Below, in pieces: positions 42,430 to 56,119 of a DNA stretch of 64,000 nt. The notes beneath the pieces are model-generated. The model searched no databases. It saw only the letters and a program-made list of their open reading frames with translations, and was not told the DNA's origin. Made by a program: the position numbers and the translations under genes. The stretch covers positions 434,001-498,000 of the forward strand of contig JADKDD010000001.1 in assembly GCA_016718525.1 (NCBI GenBank), given 5' to 3'. Origin of the DNA: Rhodocyclaceae bacterium. Lineage in GTDB: Bacteria; Pseudomonadota; Gammaproteobacteria; Burkholderiales; Rhodocyclaceae. How positions within the stretch are numbered: position 1 is the stretch's first letter; the number at the start of each line of letters is the position of its first letter.

Positions 42430-43452
42430 TCAGGTGATTTTGTTGATCTTGCGCACGCAGTCGCGCACGATAGCCGGACCACTATAGATTAAGCCGCTGT
42501 AGATCTGCACTAGCGATGCGCCGGCCTTGATCTTTTCGGCCGCATCGTCGCCAGTCAAAATTCCGCCGACCGCAATGATCGGAACTTCACCCGCCAGTTT
42601 GGCAGTCAAGGCCGTGACAACCTGAGTTGATTTTTTCTTAAGTGGCGCGCCAGATAGTCCGCCAGCCTCTCCTGCAAATGGTGATGATTCAACACCTTCG
42701 CGACCCAAAGTGGTGTTTGTGGCGATAACGCCATCCATTTGATGACGCTTCAACGCATCACATATCTGCGAAATTTGCTGTGCGTCGAGATCCGGCGCAA
42801 TTTTTAGCGTTAAAGGGACATATTTGCCGTGCGTCTGCGCAAGCTTGCTTTGTCGCGTTTTCAGTGCGCTCAATAAACGATTGAGCTCGTCTTCGCCCTG
42901 CAGTTGGCGCAAATTTTTGGTATTGGGTGAAGAAATATTGACTGTGATATAGGACGCTCTGGAGTAAACCTTGTCCAAGCAGGTAAGGTAGTCATCGTTT
43001 GCATTTTCAATCGGGGTGGTGGCGTTCTTGCCAATATTGATGCCAAGGATGCCTTTGTAGCGCCTCTTCGCAAGATTTATCAAGAATTGATCGACGCCGA
43101 CATTGTTGAATCCCATGCGATTGATGATCGCCTGTTGCTTCGTCAAACGAAACATCCGTGGTTTGGGGTTGCCTGATTGGGCGCGAGGAGTGACGGTTCC
43201 AGCCTCGATAAATCCAAAACCCATGGCGGCGAAACCATCGACGGCCATGGCGTTCTTGTCCAGGCCTGCGGCGAGGCCAACGCGATTCGGGAACTCCAAT
43301 CCCATTACTGTGACAGGCTTGGCAGTAAATTGCCTTCCGAGGCTGATTGACGGCAGGCTGCTTGCACAACTCAGGCCTCGTATTGTGAGTTCGTGAATAT
43401 GCTCGGGATCAAGCGCAAAAAGCAGCGGGCGGGCAAGGGTGTAGAGGCTCAT
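42430..43452 (-). CDS. pyrD: Dihydroorotate dehydrogenase (quinone), class 2
   Basis: PyrD oxidises dihydroorotate for pyrimidine synthesis and feeds the quinone pool. From the ATG at 43452 it is 340 aa, with the class 2 N-terminal membrane-binding helices (LARPLLFALDPEHIHELT), GLAAGLDKNA, the catalytic Ser region NISSPNTKNLRQLQ, and the FMN-phosphate GGILTGDDA loop. It stands alone between rnf and the rRNA operon, reading away from both promoters. Confidence 0.97.
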   Translation of the reverse strand: MSLYTLARPLLFALDPEHIHELTIRGLSCASSLPSISLGRQFTAKPVTVMGLEFPNRVGLAAGLDKNAMAVDGFAAMGFGFIEAGTVTPRAQSGNPKPRMFRLTKQQAIINRMGFNNVGVDQFLINLAKRRYKGILGINIGKNATTPIENANDDYLTCLDKVYSRASYITVNISSPNTKNLRQLQGEDELNRLLSALKTRQSKLAQTHGKYVPLTLKIAPDLDAQQISQICDALKRHQMDGVIATNTTLGREGVESSPFAGEAGGLSGAPLKKKSTQVVTALTAKLAGEVPIIAVGGILTGDDAAEKIKAGASLVQIYSGLIYSGPAIVRDCVRKINKIT

Positions 43453-43496
43453 GGAGCTGGATTCTACGTGGCGCAAAAGAAATTCGACACTAGGGG

Positions 43497-43525
43497 TTTA
43501 CTTCCAATATTCCTCTCCATATAAT
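43497..43525 (+). promoter_or_regulatory. Promoter of the rRNA operon
   Basis: TTTACT (43497-43502), a 17-bp spacer and a perfect TATAAT (43520-43525) lie about 330 bp before the 16S gene on the same strand. It is the best sigma-70 match in the gap. More than one rrn promoter may exist. Confidence 0.8.
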
Positions 43526-43858
43526 CTCACCTCTCTGCTTGATGCGGAGAAGCGGCACGGTGAGGTTGTGGAGTTTGGCGACTGAGTGTGGCGAGTGAAT
43601 CTTTAACAAAATGACAACCGATAGGTGTAGGTGTTTGCGGAGCTGGGCGGTTATAGGTTGTGGCGCTGAAATCGAAAGTGTCGCGGCGTGCTGAGTTGAA
43701 AGATTTGGCTAAATCTTGAGTGGTTGCTGAGAGGTAACTGCAAGAGGTCTGTAACGGCTTTAAGTTATATAGAAGCAAACACTTGCACGAAAAGTAAGAA
43801 AGGTCGAAAGTAAAATTTTGGCCTCTGATATTTCGTTTGAGTGAGTTTAAACAAGATT
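43526..43858 (+). other. rRNA operon leader with boxA and 16S processing stem
   Basis: The leader holds a boxA-like antitermination site (AATCTTTAACAA, 43598-43609). At 43614-43633 is a sequence complementary to 45418-45439 downstream of 16S; the two form the RNase III processing stem around the 16S precursor. No coding gene is supported here. Confidence 0.8.
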
Positions 43859-45396
<1,538 letters not shown>

Positions 45397-45461
45397 CTAG
45401 AGAAAGCATCCGTCAAGCACCTACAACCTATCGGTTGTTACAAGCCAGAGTAGCAGAGTAC

Positions 45462-45538
45462 GGGTCTGTAGCTCAGCTGGTTAGAGCACCGTCTTGATAA
45501 GGCGGGGGTCGATGGTTCGAACCCATCCAGACCCACCA
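45462..45538 (+). tRNA. tRNA-Ile (anticodon GAT)
   Basis: It is 77 nt with acceptor GGGTCTG/CAGACCC, anticodon GAT in the CTTGATAAG loop region, GTTCGAACC in the T-arm, and encoded CCA. It lies in the 16S-23S spacer as in most proteobacterial rRNA operons. Confidence 0.98.
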
Positions 45539-45646
45539 TCGACCGGTGATAACCGACGCATGACGGCGTTGTCACCTTGCTTGCCTACCCAAAAGTAGGC
45601 GGCGCGAAGTTCCGCCTTGTCCTGCATCGGTTCTCACCGGTCGATG
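45538..45646. repeat. Large inverted repeat in the 16S-23S spacer (element 1)
   Basis: The arms 45538-45568 and 45613-45645 are nearly complementary (ATCGACCGGTGA.AACCGA against its complement). They enclose a smaller hairpin, GCCTAC/GTAGGC, at 45583-45600. It starts at the last base of tRNA-Ile. It could be a tRNA-release processing structure or a small palindromic element that inserted in the spacer. Confidence 0.7.
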
Positions 45647-45670
45647 TTGATCGCTGAGTAGGCCGGAGCG

Positions 45671-45757
45671 CTTTTTGCAAGTAGTACAAGGCGCGAGGGA
45701 GTGCCGCATAGTTTGCTATGCAAGCGACCGAGCAACGCAGTAATACGTAGCAAAAAG
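45671..45757. repeat. Second palindromic module before tRNA-Ala (element 2)
   Basis: The outer arms are CTTTTTGC (45671-45678) and GCAAAAAG (45750-45757). The centre is GCATAG/CTATGC at 45706-45721. The bases between are GC-rich and partly complementary. The 3' arm touches the first base of tRNA-Ala. Confidence 0.6.
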
Positions 45758-45832
45758 GGGGATTAGCTCAGCTGGGAGAGCACCTGCTTTGCAAGCAGGG
45801 GGTCGTCGGTTCGATCCCGTCATCCTCCACCA
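45757..45832 (+). tRNA. tRNA-Ala (anticodon TGC)
   Basis: It is 76 nt, GGGGGAT acceptor paired with ATCCTCC, anticodon TGC in CTTTGCAAG, T-loop GTTCGATCC, CCA encoded. It is the standard second spacer tRNA. Confidence 0.98.
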
Positions 45833-46123
45833 GTACCTTGTGTTGTGCTTCAGCGGTTATTCAAGTGTGCTCGATGAGTCGATTTGAATAACGGTTGGAA
45901 GACCGAACTGGCTTATATGACGGGCGTCTCGCAAGAGGTTGCCTGGACATGCTCTTTAACAATTTGGAAGAAGTAAAGAATGGGCGTCCCGGAAGGGATG
46001 CGCATTGGGTTGTGATTGTATCTTCCCATGCCTTGTCCTTTGAACCGGCGCAAGGCGTGGAAAAAATGAAAGTTTGGTTGTTTGGCTTGTTGGACTTCAG
46101 GGAACTGGAGCTCAATGTTATAG
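45833..46123 (+). other. Spacer between tRNA-Ala and 23S with boxA
   Basis: A classical boxA, TGCTCTTTAACAA, is at 45950-45962. The bases 46111-46130 (running into 23S) are perfectly complementary to 48952-48971 after 23S and form the RNase III stem of the 23S precursor. I see no gene. Confidence 0.85.
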
Positions 46124-48959
<2,836 letters not shown>

Positions 48960-49079
48960 TATAACATTGAGTTATAGACCAACAACCAAACTCACATTTA
49001 CAGTCACAACCAAATACTTCTTCCAAATCGCGTGTTCTGACTACCGCCTAACCGCACAAACCAGAACACAACCCTTTAC

Positions 49080-49194
49080 GTCTGGTGTCCATAGCGAGGT
49101 GGAACCACCCCTTCCCATCCCGAACAGGACCGTGAAACGCCTCCGCGCCAATGATATTGCACTTCACCGTGCGAGAAAGTAGGTCAACGCCAGA
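49080..49194 (+). rRNA. rrf: 5S ribosomal RNA
   Basis: About 115 nt: GTCTGGTGTCCATAGCGAGG at the start, CCCATCCCGAACAGG in the middle, CGCCAGAC at the end, with the ends complementary. It lies about 120 bp after 23S. Confidence 0.96.
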
Positions 49195-49207
49195 CTCCCC
49201 TTACCAA

Positions 49208-49248
49208 TCAAAAGCCCCTTCCAATATCCATTGGCCGGGGCTTTTGCA
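49208..49248 (+). terminator. Terminator of the rRNA operon
   Basis: CAAAAGCCCC and GGGGCTTTTG pair, with an inner CCAAT/ATTGG. It is 14 bp after 5S. The T-run is short, so it may work with another stop signal. Confidence 0.85.
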
Positions 49249-49324
49249 ATTTCGCGTCCGTTTCTTGAGTTGACTGCCGGTGTTTTGATTTGAGTTCTTT
49301 GTGAGGGGTTGTAGAATCATCCAA

Positions 49325-50293
49325 ATGAAACAGACCTTCCTGGATTTTGAACAACCGATTGCAGATCTCGAAGCCAAGATAGAGCAACTGAGATTCGTTC
49401 AAGACGATACCGCAGTTGATATTTCGGAAGAAATTCAACGACTTACTGTAAAAAGCCAAGGCCTGACCAAAGAGATTTACGCCAAACTGTCATCCTGGCA
49501 ATGTGCGCAGGTCGCACGACATCCGCAGCGCCCCTATACACTCGATTACGCGGATTTGGTTTTCACTGATTTCCAGGAACTCCATGGCGACAGGACATTT
49601 TCCGACGATCACGCAATAGTCGGTGGTTTAGCCCGCATCGCAGGTCAGTCCTGTATGGTGATTGGTCATCAAAAGGGCCGTGATACCAAGGAGAAGATTT
49701 ACCGCAACTTTGGCATGCCTCGTCCCGAAGGGTACCGTAAAGCATTGCGGTTAATGAAGTTGGCCGAGAAGTTTGAACTGCCGATATTTACGTTCGTCGA
49801 TACACCGGGCGCCTATCCAGGGATCGATGCGGAAGAGCGGGGTCAGTCGGAGGCTATCGGGCGTAATTTGCTTGAAATGACCGAGTTACGCGTACCGATA
49901 GTCGCTACCATCGTTGGCGAAGGCGGCTCTGGGGGCGCACTGGCTATCGCGGTCGCAGACTCGGTGGCAATGTTGCAATATTCAACCTACTCCGTGATAT
50001 CGCCCGAAGGTTGCGCCTCAATACTTTGGAAAAGCGCAGACCGTGCAGGCGATGCGGCGGAGACAATGGGGATAACTGCCGCACGACTAAAGACTTTAGG
50101 GTTGGTTGATCGGGTAATTGCCGAGCCGCTCGGTGGTGCGCATCGTGACTATCAGGCTGTCGCTGCGAGTGTAAAACGAGCATTGCACGACACCTACAAG
50201 CAATTGCGAGAAATGTCACCCAATGAGCTCATTGAGCGGCGCGTTGAGCGGCTGATGAGTTATGGAAAATTCAAGGAAGTTCAAGTCGATTGA
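49325..50293 (+). CDS. accA: Acetyl-CoA carboxylase carboxyltransferase subunit alpha
   Basis: AccA and AccD transfer the carboxyl group to acetyl-CoA in fatty acid synthesis. The 322-aa product starts MKQTFLDFEQPIADLE and has RHPQRPYTLDYADLVF, DTPGAYPGIDAEERGQSEAI, and GEGGSGGALAI. An open extension to 49301 lacks family features. The last 32 bp overlap tilS. Confidence 0.98.
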   Translation: MKQTFLDFEQPIADLEAKIEQLRFVQDDTAVDISEEIQRLTVKSQGLTKEIYAKLSSWQCAQVARHPQRPYTLDYADLVFTDFQELHGDRTFSDDHAIVGGLARIAGQSCMVIGHQKGRDTKEKIYRNFGMPRPEGYRKALRLMKLAEKFELPIFTFVDTPGAYPGIDAEERGQSEAIGRNLLEMTELRVPIVATIVGEGGSGGALAIAVADSVAMLQYSTYSVISPEGCASILWKSADRAGDAAETMGITAARLKTLGLVDRVIAEPLGGAHRDYQAVAASVKRALHDTYKQLREMSPNELIERRVERLMSYGKFKEVQVD

Positions 50294-51236
50294 TACCTTA
50301 ACCAGAGAAATTGAAGATCTCTTGTTGCGACACGTAATACCAGGACAGCGGGTTGCCATCGCGTATTCGGGTGGTCTCGATTCCACCGTCTTGCTGCATT
50401 GCGTGAAAGCCATCTGTGCAAACCACGATGTGAGCCTCTCGAGCATTCATGTCAATCACGACATCAGCCCGAACGCTGACGCGTGGACCGCGCATTGTGA
50501 ACAACAGGCCCGCTTGCTGGCGATTGAACACATGACGGTCAAAGTCAAGGTTGCGCGCGATAGCCAGGAAGGATTGGAAGCCTCGGCCAGGGAGCTTAGG
50601 TATGCGACGTTCGCCCGCTTGCCGGTAGATTGGGTACTGCTTGCGCACCATCTCGATGATCAGGCTGAGACCTTGATGCACAACTTGCTCAGGGGCTCCG
50701 GGGTGCTCGGGATGGCGGGGATACCATCGGTACGGTCCAAATACCTTCGCCCGCTACTCAAAATTTCGCGTGCGCGGTTACTCGACTATGCCAAACAACA
50801 CTCGCTTACATGGTGCGAAGATGAAAGCAATCAAGATCAGCGTCATGCACGAAATTACATTCGCCACACCGTCTTGCCACTGATTGCGCAACGCTACCCC
50901 GCAGTGGCAGCTCAACTCGGAGCGGCTTCGGAACATTTTGCAGATGCCCAGCGATTGCTTGAGGACCTTGCGCGAGTTGACGCTGGCCAGACGCCGTTGA
51001 GCTTTCCTTTCCCGGTTTCAGCAATCGCTACGCTTACACCCATTCGCGCTGGAAACCTATTGCGGCACTTGATTGTGTCTAACTCCATGCAACCGCCAAA
51101 TCAAGCGCGCCTGGTCGAGTTCGTACGACAACTTCGTGAGGCTGGTCCCGACCGTCACCCGCAGCTCGACTTCGGCACCCATAGCCTGCGCGTCAAAAAT
51201 CGGCAGATTCTGTTGTCTGATTCCGCGCCTCACTAA
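50262..51236 (+). CDS. tilS: tRNA(Ile)-lysidine synthetase, short form
   Basis: TilS converts C34 of tRNA-Ile2 (CAU) to lysidine so that AUA is read. The P-loop motif SGGLDS is at 36-41; HVNHDISPNADAWTAHC, HHLDDQAET and NYIRHTVLPLI are conserved. At 324 aa it lacks the C-terminal domain of the longer E. coli type, but has the central substrate-binding part. The start overlaps accA by 32 bp; this order is common in betaproteobacteria. Confidence 0.95.
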   Translation: MENSRKFKSIDTLTREIEDLLLRHVIPGQRVAIAYSGGLDSTVLLHCVKAICANHDVSLSSIHVNHDISPNADAWTAHCEQQARLLAIEHMTVKVKVARDSQEGLEASARELRYATFARLPVDWVLLAHHLDDQAETLMHNLLRGSGVLGMAGIPSVRSKYLRPLLKISRARLLDYAKQHSLTWCEDESNQDQRHARNYIRHTVLPLIAQRYPAVAAQLGAASEHFADAQRLLEDLARVDAGQTPLSFPFPVSAIATLTPIRAGNLLRHLIVSNSMQPPNQARLVEFVRQLREAGPDRHPQLDFGTHSLRVKNRQILLSDSAPH

Positions 51237-51336
51237 AATCGCCGGTTGTGACAAGCTAAAGTCGCAACCCATCACACCAGAATTGGTAGGTGGACCTCGC
51301 TGCGATTTGTTGCCTTGCGCTCCACTGACATGGTGT

Positions 51337-53568
51337 TCACTGAAATATTCGACCGAGGACGAAATAAATGCTGTTGTTGCCTTGATCTGAGTGCCCATAA
51401 CCAAAGTATACGGGGCCCAGAGGGGTGTCCGCTCCGGTAAACACACTTGCGGATTTCTGTGTGGCTTCTGAGTTTCCCGGAACCAGCGAGTTGGCCACTT
51501 TGCCGGCCTCAAGCGAAAAGCCACCGTAAACTCCGTCAAGTATTCCGCCTTTCAAGATACGGCGGTAATACATAAATCGACCGTACTGGAAGTTCCCACC
51601 GGTGAATTGTCCAGCACTGTATCCGGATAAATTGAGAAAACCACCCAACTGGAATTGCGCGTAGGTCGGTAATGGTTTTGAACCGACCTTATCACCGGCT
51701 CTCCAATATAAGTTGAACGTATGCTCACCGAACGACTGTGCGACTGTTACTTCACCATCCACTTTGGTGAACTCGGTGTCGGCACCCAGTTCGGACTTTG
51801 AATCGTATGCGTTCGCTCTGACTCGCCAGCCCTCGCGAGGAAAGTCCACGCTATCGAGTTGATCGAGAATAATGCGAGCGGTAAACGCTCCAGTGTCGAC
51901 GCGGGATTGCCCAAGTCCCAAGGCAGGTGATCCAATTTCCAGATTCGGTTTTACGATGCCACCGACCAGACCGATTCGCAACTCACCAAAGCGCTCGTAG
52001 TTCATACCAGCTTCCAAAAGACCTAAATAGGAACTCTTGTCAAAAACAGCAATACGATTGTTCCCTTGGTAAAGATTGAATTTTTGATTCTCAAGATTTA
52101 CCGAAGGGACTATAAAAAAGCGACTGTTGGCGACCAAAGGTTGGTAGAACTCGCTGTGCAACTGTTTGGTGTTGCCGATTTGAACATCGGTCTTCCATTC
52201 ACCGCCAAGCGAGTTAAGCCAAGTCTTTTTGTAGCTGACCAGCAAGTTATAGGTCGAGTCGCCACTGAGATCGCTGTACAAACCAAGGCCAAAACGCAAG
52301 TAGTCCGGGCCCCAGGATTTTTCGAGCGCCTCTACCGCGAGCACACGTTGGCCGGAATCGTTCAAAAACTTGTAGTTCACGTGCTCGAAATCACCGGTAC
52401 CGTAAATATTGCGCATGTCCGTGTCAAGTTGCTGCTGAATGACCGGGTCGCCAACTTTGGTCTCCATTACGGCGAGCAATGATTTCGGATTGACGTGTTC
52501 AAGTTTTTCAAACCGGATCTCGTGGAGCGGGCGATTGTCCGCAACCAAAACCAGCTGTTGAGCTTTACGCAATGCTGCATATTGGGCTGGCGGAATCGAG
52601 AGTCGCGCCAGTTGCTCTGACATTGTGCGTGCTGCAGCTTCTCCGAGCGGCACAATGTCGGGTAGGTGATCAAAGTCGCCAGTCGAGAAATCACCGAGCT
52701 GTGGTGAGATTAGGATGTCGGTAGATTTAAGCGAGGCAATTGAGGCCTGAACGTTTTGTTCCGTCAGGATGCTGAGCATCTGGCTGCTTACTCCCAGAAT
52801 TCCATTTAATTGCTCGCGCTTCAATAGTGGTGTTCCCACATTGACGGCGATGACAATGTCGGCGCCCATGGCGCGGGCTGCTTCTACCGGCAGGTTCTGC
52901 GTCAGCATGCCATCGACCAGCATCATGCCATTGACATCTGCCGGCGCCACCGCACCCGGCACGGACATACTGGCCCGCATGACATTGGCGATTTCTCCTT
53001 CGTTGAAAACTACTGCCTTTCCAGTAACTAGATTCGTAGCTACCGCTCGATACGGAATCGGTAGCTTGTCGAAATACTGGTAGCCCTTTGCTTTGGAAAG
53101 GTGGCGCAAAACGACCTCAAGCTGTACACCGGAGACCAGACCTAAACCAAACGAGAACTTGTCTTCACCTGCACCAAACTCAGGACCAAAGTATGGTTTG
53201 TAATCATCCTGTTTATTTCTAAAGGTAAGGTCGCGGCGAGGCGGTTTCTCCTTAAACAGGAGTTCACTGGTAATGTCCGCCATGATTTGATCCATTTCTG
53301 CGACTGAGGTGCCAGTTGCGTAGGACCCGCCCACCAGCGAACCCATACTGGTTCCGGTAATGCAGTGAATCGGTACACGCAATTCTTCTAACACCTTGAT
53401 CACACCGACGTGTGCCGCACCGCGCGCGCCGCCGCCGGAAAGTACGAGACAGATTTTTGGATAAGGACCGCCGGCTGACAACTTTGGCAATTCCGCCGCT
53501 GCGACCGGCAAGGCGAGCGCGCACGCTAGCGTGGCGCAGACAATATCCCGTGATATCGAGCGGGTCAT
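51337..53568 (-). CDS. Outer-membrane patatin-like phospholipase (PlpD/RssA-type, BamA-like barrel)
   Basis: The 743-aa protein has a signal peptide, a patatin domain with oxyanion loop GGGARG (45-50), nucleophile Ser74 in GTSMG and Asp219 in LVDG, a POTRA-like segment (about 345-420), and a C-terminal 16-strand-type barrel ending SIYFVLGRIFQ. This is the layout of type Vd autotransporters such as PlpD. The lipase would be on the surface or released. It overlaps the DUF4105 gene by 4 bp. Confidence 0.9.
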   Translation of the reverse strand: MTRSISRDIVCATLACALALPVAAAELPKLSAGGPYPKICLVLSGGGARGAAHVGVIKVLEELRVPIHCITGTSMGSLVGGSYATGTSVAEMDQIMADITSELLFKEKPPRRDLTFRNKQDDYKPYFGPEFGAGEDKFSFGLGLVSGVQLEVVLRHLSKAKGYQYFDKLPIPYRAVATNLVTGKAVVFNEGEIANVMRASMSVPGAVAPADVNGMMLVDGMLTQNLPVEAARAMGADIVIAVNVGTPLLKREQLNGILGVSSQMLSILTEQNVQASIASLKSTDILISPQLGDFSTGDFDHLPDIVPLGEAAARTMSEQLARLSIPPAQYAALRKAQQLVLVADNRPLHEIRFEKLEHVNPKSLLAVMETKVGDPVIQQQLDTDMRNIYGTGDFEHVNYKFLNDSGQRVLAVEALEKSWGPDYLRFGLGLYSDLSGDSTYNLLVSYKKTWLNSLGGEWKTDVQIGNTKQLHSEFYQPLVANSRFFIVPSVNLENQKFNLYQGNNRIAVFDKSSYLGLLEAGMNYERFGELRIGLVGGIVKPNLEIGSPALGLGQSRVDTGAFTARIILDQLDSVDFPREGWRVRANAYDSKSELGADTEFTKVDGEVTVAQSFGEHTFNLYWRAGDKVGSKPLPTYAQFQLGGFLNLSGYSAGQFTGGNFQYGRFMYYRRILKGGILDGVYGGFSLEAGKVANSLVPGNSEATQKSASVFTGADTPLGPVYFGYGHSDQGNNSIYFVLGRIFQ

Positions 53569-54632
53569 TTTTGTTCTCCAGGTTTCGATACATCAACGTT
53601 TTGATTATCGGCTAACGGTCCTTGCGCTCTTATAAGTTGCGAAAAATTCGGCGCGCCATTTGCCGCATGCGCGCGTGCATTGGCATGGACGCGCCGCTCA
53701 AGTTCCGCGAATGGAATGCTGGTATCAATACGCTTTTCTTCGTAGAGATAGCTGGGAACGTAGCCGCTGGCGAGTATTTTCCAGCTGAACGGAAGGCGGC
53801 TTTCGTTGCCTTGAGTGTTGTACCAAATGTCCGTCGTGCAATTCGAGGTAAGCGTGTTGTAGAACTGAGGATGGGTTTTCAGATCGTTTAATTTGGTGAT
53901 GTACTTCATAAATACGTTGCGAACACTTTCGGCTTGACCTTGCATTCTGTAGATATACACATCCTCCGTCGGGTCGTGACGGTAATTGGTGCGCAGTCTT
54001 ATCACGTCGCGCTCATCGGCAACCACATAATAGAGTTCGTATTGCTTAAAGAACCCGGCAATGGTCGAGTAGCTTTCGCTTTTTTCCTTACGCGTCTCAA
54101 TGGATATCGGCAGATGTGTTCCATCTGAAAACGAAAAGCTCAGGAATGTATGCGCGATCGCAGGGCCCATCCAATAAACAGCGATTAGGTCCACACCTTC
54201 CAACTTGCGCAGATCAAAAGTTTTATCGTAGTAAGCAGGCGTGTAGTCGAACTCAGATCGATAATTGAAATTGCGAATGTTGTGAACCGTAACCATATCG
54301 CCGTCGATCGTCGCGTAGGCGAGCAATGCCACATCGGTTTGCCACTCGCGCTGGTTAGACGGCTCTATACCTCGCCACCAAATCACTACTGCTGTGAATA
54401 GCGCAAAATAGGCTGCAAGTGTACGCCACCGCCAACGGCCATATCCCAAGGCAAACAAGGCAGCAACTGCGACCACCGCAAAGATGCCGACCAGACTGTA
54501 CTTTAGAAATGTGTCTTGCGGTCCCGAGTAATAAAGTGCCAGAGCACCCCAACCACTGGTGAATAATGTCAGCAAGCCGAGCAGAACAAACCCGCCACCG
54601 GCAATGATTCGAGATGCCAAATTTTTTTTCAA
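53565..54632 (-). CDS. DUF4105 membrane protein
   Basis: The 355-aa product has three N-terminal membrane helices (LVLLGLLTLFTSGWGALA-like, VGIFAVVAVAALFALGYG, TLAAYFALFTAVVIWW) and a periplasmic DUF4105 domain (IAHTFLSFSFSDG, ETRKEKSESYSTIAGFF, LTSNCTTDIW). The Cys-containing NCTT motif recalls the papain-like NlpC/Lnb fold to which DUF4105 belongs, so it may be a transacylase or protease. Its stop overlaps the patatin start (ATGA), so the two genes probably work on lipids together. Confidence 0.85.
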   Translation of the reverse strand: MKKNLASRIIAGGGFVLLGLLTLFTSGWGALALYYSGPQDTFLKYSLVGIFAVVAVAALFALGYGRWRWRTLAAYFALFTAVVIWWRGIEPSNQREWQTDVALLAYATIDGDMVTVHNIRNFNYRSEFDYTPAYYDKTFDLRKLEGVDLIAVYWMGPAIAHTFLSFSFSDGTHLPISIETRKEKSESYSTIAGFFKQYELYYVVADERDVIRLRTNYRHDPTEDVYIYRMQGQAESVRNVFMKYITKLNDLKTHPQFYNTLTSNCTTDIWYNTQGNESRLPFSWKILASGYVPSYLYEEKRIDTSIPFAELERRVHANARAHAANGAPNFSQLIRAQGPLADNQNVDVSKPGEQK

Positions 54633-54823
54633 ACGAACGCCTCCAAAAAGTGCTCTGGACGAACAACACCATTATCGTATCCGATTAAACAGGTTTCATG
54701 CAGGCTCGCAACGATAACTGTCAAAACCAGGGTTGCACAATAGCGTCTGATACAATCATTTGTCGCAAAAATGATGACTTCGATCGCGCAAGTGATTGGC
54801 CCAATGCCCACCATGGAGTACGA

Positions 54824-56110
54824 ATGACGAACTTTTTACCATTTCCACAAACCGGCAATAGTTGCCGGCGCAGTCGCTTGAGCATCACGGCTGCCGTCGT
54901 CGCAGCTTTTTACGTCACGACAGTCTATGCGCAGGCACCCGTCGCACCAAGTAGTGCCTCAGCACCACAAGCCGCCGAGGGTCTGGAAAATCTGGTGGGC
55001 AGAATTGCACTGTACCCTGATGACTTGATTGCCGTTATCCTGCCGGCGTCGACCAACCCATTACAAATCGTGCAGGCCGATCGCTTTCTCGACAAGCGCA
55101 AAGCTGACCCAAAACTCAAGTTGGACGAGAAATGGGACGATGCTGTGAAAACCTTGCTCAACTATCCCGAGATCGTCAAATCCATGAGTGGCGACCTTGA
55201 CTGGACGGCAGCGCTGGGTGAGGCAGTGGTCGAAGATCAAGGTGAAGTGCTGGCGGCAATTCAGGCTTTCCGTCGCAAAACCCAGGCAGCGGGCAACCTT
55301 AAGTCTGACGCCAAGCAAGTTGTGGTGGTCGAAAAAGAAGTAATCAAGATCGTTCCGGCCGATCCACAGGTCATCTATGTACCGCAGTACAACCCGACGA
55401 CTGTAGTGGTGTATGGCGGCTACTCATCATTTGGTTATTACCCGGCACCGTATCCGGTTTATTACTACCCGTACCCGCCGGGCGCGGCATTTGCTACCGG
55501 TTTGATCTGGGGTGCGGCGATTGGAGCGGCATGGAATGGCAATCACTACGGATGGAACAATGGCTACGGCGGCAACAATAACATCAACATCAATAACAAC
55601 ATCAACATTAACCGAGGCAACATCAATACTGGCAACATCAACGTTGGTAACAACCGACCGACTACCTTGCCCAGCAATTCCGGTAACCAGTGGAAACCGA
55701 ACAAGCAGCCTGGTCAAGTCAGCAATAGCATTGGCAAGACAACACCAACGCGCGGAGCAGGATATGGCAATGCGGGCTCCGCAGGCGGAGCGCGTCCCTC
55801 ACAAGGTAACCTTGGTGCAGGTACTGCGAATACTGCCGCCTCACGAAATATGGCTGGTGGCGGGGGCGGCGCAGGCGCAGGCGCAGGAAATTCCGCGGCG
55901 TCGCGCAACCTTTCCGGAATGGGGAGTACCGGTAACGCCAACAGATCAGTGGCCGGTTCTGGTGGTGCCGGCAGTGCATTCGGCGGTTATGGTTCCGGAC
56001 GTCAGACGCAGATGAACAGTTCTCGTGGTGCGGCAAGCCGCAGTTCGATGCCAAGCGGAAATCGTTCAATGGGCGGTGGTGGAGGCCGTTCCGGCGGTGG
56101 CCGTCGCTAG
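54824..56110 (+). CDS. DUF3300 protein with Asn- and Gly-rich tail
   Basis: From the ATG at 54824 (GGAG five bases upstream) the product is 428 aa. A signal peptide precedes the DUF3300 domain (LVGRIALYPDDLIAVILPAS, DWTAALGEAVV, VIYVPQYNPTTVVVYGG). Then come a Tyr/Pro-rich stretch, a run of NIN repeats (NNNININNNININ...) and a Gly/Ser/Arg-rich low-complexity tail. It is an envelope protein of unknown function, in tandem with DUF2950 as is common in proteobacteria. An ATG at 54698 would bypass the signal peptide. Confidence 0.88.
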   Translation: MTNFLPFPQTGNSCRRSRLSITAAVVAAFYVTTVYAQAPVAPSSASAPQAAEGLENLVGRIALYPDDLIAVILPASTNPLQIVQADRFLDKRKADPKLKLDEKWDDAVKTLLNYPEIVKSMSGDLDWTAALGEAVVEDQGEVLAAIQAFRRKTQAAGNLKSDAKQVVVVEKEVIKIVPADPQVIYVPQYNPTTVVVYGGYSSFGYYPAPYPVYYYPYPPGAAFATGLIWGAAIGAAWNGNHYGWNNGYGGNNNININNNININRGNINTGNINVGNNRPTTLPSNSGNQWKPNKQPGQVSNSIGKTTPTRGAGYGNAGSAGGARPSQGNLGAGTANTAASRNMAGGGGGAGAGAGNSAASRNLSGMGSTGNANRSVAGSGGAGSAFGGYGSGRQTQMNSSRGAASRSSMPSGNRSMGGGGGRSGGGRR

Positions 56111-56119
56111 GAACTGATC

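Noticed and set aside
45560..45580. TGACGGCGTTGTCACC in the rRNA spacer, like the start of the dispersed repeat
   Set aside because: Only the first half matches and it needs a gap; it belongs to the spacer palindrome.
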